DNA from: Firmicutes bacterium UBA5454 | Lineage (GTDB): Bacteria > Bacillota > Clostridia > Caldicoprobacterales > DTU083 | Length of the DNA: 7,976 nucleotides | NCBI GenBank assembly: GCA_002426555.1 | Contig: DIQU01000034.1 | Span: forward strand, 1-7,976 | Reading direction: 5' to 3' | Shown: piece by piece, positions 6,301 through 7,976 of the stretch | How the letters are laid out: every line of letters begins with the position of its first letter | Numbering within the stretch: position 1 is the first letter of the stretch | The notes under the pieces: model-generated | Seen by the model: the letters and a program-made list of their open reading frames with translations, nothing else | Database searches by the model: none | What the model was told of the DNA's origin: nothing | Program-made: the position numbers and the translations under genes

Positions 6301-7976
6301 AGTTTGAAACCTTCAAAACAGTAAATGATGGCATCGGAAGCAACAAAAAAATCAATGGCTTTGAACCGGTGACCACAAGTAAGCTGAGAGTAGTGATTGT
6401 TGATCAGCTTCAAGGCACATATTGGACTCCGACTATAAATGAATTGCAAGTATTTGGGCGTCCGGCTTCAGAGAAAGAGTTCAATCCTACACTTGACCAG
6501 AGTATTGCGGTATATGACCAAAATGAAAGCATGAGGGATGAAGAGAACAATCAGATTGTGGTTCCGGTGAAATTGGACGGTGATCTGATAGATTCGATTG
6601 AGTATTTTGGACCAGAAGGAAACAAGCTGAGAGAACTCATGGAAGGTGAAGATTATCAGGCCGAAAATGATGATTATGCATTGAGCACAAAGTTTATGTC
6701 GTCATTAAATCATGGTAAATGTCTGATCAGGTTCAATACTGTGTCGGGTGCAAAGCTGGACTTCTATGTTCAGGTGCTGGATACAACAGAATTGTGTGAT
6801 CTGATCGACGAGTCAGAGAATATTTCTATTAATGAAGAAGCAGAAGAGGGCATCCAATTTAGGACTGCTCTGGAGGATGCTAAAGCTCTACTCTTAAAAG
6901 TAAATAGGGAGATTCAGGCTGTCGGAAATGATCAGGTAGATTTAGAACAACTGGGGAATGTATTCAATATCCTAAATGAAAAGAAGACGGAATACGAAAA
7001 TCTTAAAGTGACAGACTTCAGTAAACTTGAGCGAAAGCTGGCTGAATGTGAAGGCAAGGCAAACAATGCAGAAAAATATACTGCATCCAGCTGGAATGCA
7101 TTTATGGAATCCTATCATTATGCAAAAACTATTGTAGATGATAAAGACAGCATACAGGATGTGGTAGACGAGGCACTTGCTGCACTGGAAGACGCCGATG
7201 CCAACCTCGTACTCAGGGGCAATATGGCTCTGGTAAATCTGGGTTATGATCTGGTAAAAGATTTTGTCAGTGAAGGGTTTGCAAGTGAAGAAGAATGGGA
7301 AGCATATCAGACCATACTCCAGAAATATGCAGCTTTCTCAGAGAAGCCGGATGAGGAAATAAGTTTCACAGAAGTAGAAACAGCGGTAAATGACATGTTG
7401 GATTTATACAAAAAGTATAATAAAGAAGTGGCTGGAATTGAAATGTTGAAAACGAAGCTCCTGGCTTTGATTCAAACAGGTGATTCTTTAATAGAAGACC
7501 AAGATATTTATAATCCGGATGCTATCAACGCTTTGGTTCCGATTTTAGAAAGTGCCAAAGCTGTATATGAAAGTGGTGAGACAAATATCTCTGATGTGGA
7601 TTCAGCTATACTTTCACTGTTTGATGCAATCAGGTCGGTAATTGAGAACGGTGAGAAGGCTGCTAAGAATGATTATACGATGTTAGATAAAGCATTGGAA
7701 TTGGCAGGTGAATTGCTGGATAATAAGAACCAATACAGGCCCTCTTCTATCCAGGGACTGAAGGAGTTATATCAGGAAGCACTTGCAATTAAAAATAATG
7801 ATACTGCTACCCAGGAAGAAATTAATGATATGACTAATCGGCTGACAGAACGTATCAATGGCGTGATAGAAAGGGCAGATGTGTCCAATCTGAAAAAGAG
7901 TATAGAAGCACTTCGTGCACTTACTACCGGGAACCTGCCAAAGGAGTTGGCACAGAAGGCGGAAACTTTACTTAAG
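3333..7976 (+). CDS. lnbX: Secreted right-handed beta-helix lacto-N-biosidase-like protein (GH136/LnbX type), large multidomain, 3' end outside window
   Basis: The frame stays open from ATG at 3333 to the last base, 1548 codons. A signal peptide (KIKK, then a hydrophobic stretch, ending near SYAA at 27-30) directs export. Residues about 43-585 form a parallel beta-helix: entry YFLDASNGNDNNDGTG (44-59), NQQYWEIHNMEL (154-165), YQYNYSHDN (392-400) and exit FRLEEDSPLIDAG (548-560), as in LnbX. LnbX-type enzymes release lacto-N-biose from type-1 chain glycans. Then follow a charged helical linker (590-685), a chitobiase-C-like module with IRYTKDGSDPT (700-747), two FIVAR modules (759-823, 829-893), an F5/8-type sugar-binding domain (898-1044), an X2-like domain (1050-1151) and at least five more FIVAR-like modules (1153-1515). 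Surface display is likely, but any C-terminal sorting signal is beyond the window. The preceding foldase, GH29 and GH112 genes support the GH136 call. The aligned catalytic site is D377/E384 rather than D/D, so another specificity, or another beta-helix glycosidase, remains possible. Confidence 0.75.
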   Translation, partial: MGKIKKILAGFLILVMTVTLFPSNIISYAADTGQEQNPYGGQDYFLDASNGNDNNDGTGKDKAWKTLSMANQKEFQPGDRILLKAGEVWQDQQLRPMGSGSEGKPITIDMYGDPADGKPYIATNGKVEVPIRGTGDRDKIVEKVGLTGAISLRNQQYWEIHNMELSNDDDFNTDITSGMAVRDGIHVSINADLLEEGEDNIMDYFRISDCDIHDIDGPSTWQKIHYGGIVFQVFGEKSYRDYGTSGYYFKDVRIENNTFDRCELHAIQLAFNWFYDRDGSSGETDEAGKYHEGWEQLWVRSRDLYSRDIYIGNNYAENTGQGAIQLADAKNLVCEYNEVNGFLKRYNQVSAGLYLWAGCDSVMQFNECYDGPANEYDATPWDLEFTNFNVTYQYNYSHDNKGGWMSYMGNSSNSIARYNLSINDNGVIWKNMLSTNYSPTYVLNNVFVYDGSKLQSFHDEVLKDTVYFYNNVFYNTSQTPTNWNRKANGLDKAVFSNNAFYEASGKKSSNHPKDEHEYFGDPGFAGDPLDYDPKGIGAENIRDAAKNFRLEEDSPLIDAGKYVAACGDKDFFGTELYYGNGIDIGLQETEIGDKSDPQEQERIKAVKELETLMAERTKKEELYQMLLEPSEDVEKAKDAYEAAIAAGEKAISDKANLEKILKVKEDVGKTAETYDEKLSKDLAPVPDKSDGMVKFTNRANGGDIRYTKDGSDPTIGSLLYKEQITAYNLTYKGALFDEGKRISDVSSIKVTDSAADTSYVTFQELKDLIVQAESYKEEEYTEESWNSLASALAYAKELNGDEADIKITNAYEALEQCINALEKASEIRYKTFEDLKELIKTAQEKKKDDYRLSSWMDFQQTLKEVSKVTAEQDPSEIHAAYKKLELAIKNLKIKADDNLALNKTITANYTHPKGNYQELAADKMVDGDFTTRWACCDPDDMKDGYPIILDLDFEEEVVIEEILMDEFKDSNTELRIKTCEFQKYDEEKQEFETFKTVNDGIGSNKKINGFEPVTTSKLRVVIVDQLQGTYWTPTINELQVFGRPASEKEFNPTLDQSIAVYDQNESMRDEENNQIVVPVKLDGDLIDSIEYFGPEGNKLRELMEGEDYQAENDDYALSTKFMSSLNHGKCLIRFNTVSGAKLDFYVQVLDTTELCDLIDESENISINEEAEEGIQFRTALEDAKALLLKVNREIQAVGNDQVDLEQLGNVFNILNEKKTEYENLKVTDFSKLERKLAECEGKANNAEKYTASSWNAFMESYHYAKTIVDDKDSIQDVVDEALAALEDADANLVLRGNMALVNLGYDLVKDFVSEGFASEEEWEAYQTILQKYAAFSEKPDEEISFTEVETAVNDMLDLYKKYNKEVAGIEMLKTKLLALIQTGDSLIEDQDIYNPDAINALVPILESAKAVYESGETNISDVDSAILSLFDAIRSVIENGEKAAKNDYTMLDKALELAGELLDNKNQYRPSSIQGLKELYQEALAIKNNDTATQEEINDMTNRLTERINGVIERADVSNLKKSIEALRALTTGNLPKELAQKAETLLK
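4461..4484 (+). other. Putative GH136 catalytic motif, with Asp to Glu at the second position
   Basis: Codons 377-384 encode DATPWDLE, followed by YQYNYSHDN at 392-400. In GH136 the two catalytic aspartates are seven residues apart (D411/D418 in LnbX; D568/D575 in the Eubacterium ramulus enzyme, from memory), in a motif I recall as roughly D-G-x-A-F/W-D-x-D. Here D377 fits the first position and E384 the second, while D382 fits the conserved middle Asp. The alignment is by eye. Confidence 0.5.
5430..5573 (+). other. Chitobiase C-terminal-like (CHB_HEX_C_1) module in the beta-helix protein
   Basis: Residues 700-747 contain NGGDIRYTKDGSDPT, then LYKEQITAYN and a short beta-rich tail ending near SSIKV. 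This is the typical pattern of the small beta-sandwich found beside catalytic domains in secreted Firmicute glycosidases. It joins the catalytic part to the first FIVAR modules and probably acts as a spacer; a sugar-binding role is not shown. Confidence 0.65.
5607..6011 (+). repeat. Two tandem FIVAR modules (protein-level repeat)
   Basis: Residues 759-823 and 829-893 are two diverged copies of a helical module of about 65 residues. Each begins with a leucine-rich helix (TFQELKDLI; TFEDLKELI), has a Tyr/Ser-Trp turn (YTEESWNSL; YRLSSWMDF) and ends in AYEALEQCINALE or AYKKLELAIKNLK. FIVAR modules act as stalks or adhesive spacers in cell-wall proteins. The DNA copies are not nearly identical, so this is an old duplication. 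Confidence 0.8.
6024..6464 (+). other. F5/8 type C (CBM32-like) carbohydrate-binding domain
   Basis: Residues 898-1044 start with NLALNKTITANY, continue with AADKMVDGDFTTRWACC (the DGD-x-x-TRW signature of discoidin-type domains) and end with YWTPTINELQVFGRP. Such domains bind galactose, GalNAc or GlcNAc termini and would hold the enzyme on mucin or milk glycans. Two adjacent cysteines (935-936) follow the signature Trp, which is unusual. The ligand is inferred from the family. Confidence 0.8.
6480..6785 (+). other. X2-like Ig-fold domain
   Basis: Residues 1050-1151 start with NPTLDQSIAVYDQN and end in LSTKFMSSLNHG followed by alternating hydrophobic strands and YVQVLD, which resembles the CBM_X2 type of Ig-like module. 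It separates the sugar-binding domain from the long FIVAR stalk. The match is weak and only by pattern. Confidence 0.45.
6789..7877 (+). repeat. Series of five degenerate FIVAR-like helical modules
   Basis: Residues 1153-1515 divide into five units of roughly 70 residues, at about 1153-1227, 1229-1293, 1294-1370, 1375-1447 and 1448-1515. The second (YTASSWNAF, then DEALAALEDADANL) and fifth (YRPSSIQGL, then the final helix NRLTERINGVIER) are the clearest FIVAR matches; the others are diverged. A sixth unit starts at about residue 1517 and runs off the window. They probably form a long rod that holds the catalytic end away from the cell wall. Confidence 0.7.

Noticed and set aside
6177..6449. 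Minus-strand open frame of 90 codons with a hydrophobic stretch
   Set aside because: It is antisense to the F5/8 domain; the hydrophobicity comes from reverse complements of Glu/Lys-rich codons.

Overview
The window reads entirely on the + strand and looks like one operon from a gut Firmicute, most likely a Lachnospiraceae-type Clostridiales. The grounds are strong Shine-Dalgarno sites, tight or overlapping gene junctions, GTG and TTG starts, and a gene set known from human-milk-oligosaccharide and mucin degraders. Family names come from motifs and gene order recognised by eye; no database search was run.

Layout: (1) 1-661, the 3' end of a GH112 galactosyl-N-acetylhexosamine phosphorylase. 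(2) 645-824, an overlapping 59-residue two-helix membrane protein, too short for ordinary ORF cut-offs. (3) 838-2247, a cytoplasmic GH29 alpha-L-fucosidase of the alpha-1,3/4 (subfamily B) type. (4) 2280-3323, a membrane-anchored SurA/PrsA-like foldase matching the LnbY (GH136 chaperone) role. (5) 3333 to beyond 7976, a very large secreted right-handed beta-helix protein matching LnbX/GH136 lacto-N-biosidase. Its helix is followed by a chitobiase-C-like module, FIVAR modules, an F5/8-type (CBM32-like) domain, an X2-like domain and a long run of further helical FIVAR-like modules. Its reading frame was followed by hand for 1548 codons without a stop.

Proposed logic (inference): the surface beta-helix enzyme, folded with help from its neighbour, cuts type-1 chain glycans and releases lacto-N-biose or its fucosylated Lewis a/b forms. 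An importer outside this window brings the products in. The cytoplasmic GH29 removes alpha-1,4/3-fucose, and GH112 phosphorolyses Gal-beta-1,3-GlcNAc to galactose-1-phosphate and GlcNAc. This parallels loci described in Roseburia and Eubacterium and the LnbX/LnbY pair of Bifidobacterium longum.

The most notable points are a Glu where I expect the GH136 catalytic Asp, the unannotated small membrane protein coupled to the phosphorylase, the catalytically degenerate parvulin-like foldase, and a sharp drop in GC between the fucosidase and the foldase/lacto-N-biosidase pair. Gaps between genes are at most 32 bases. I see no promoter, terminator, RNA gene, CRISPR array or mobile element.
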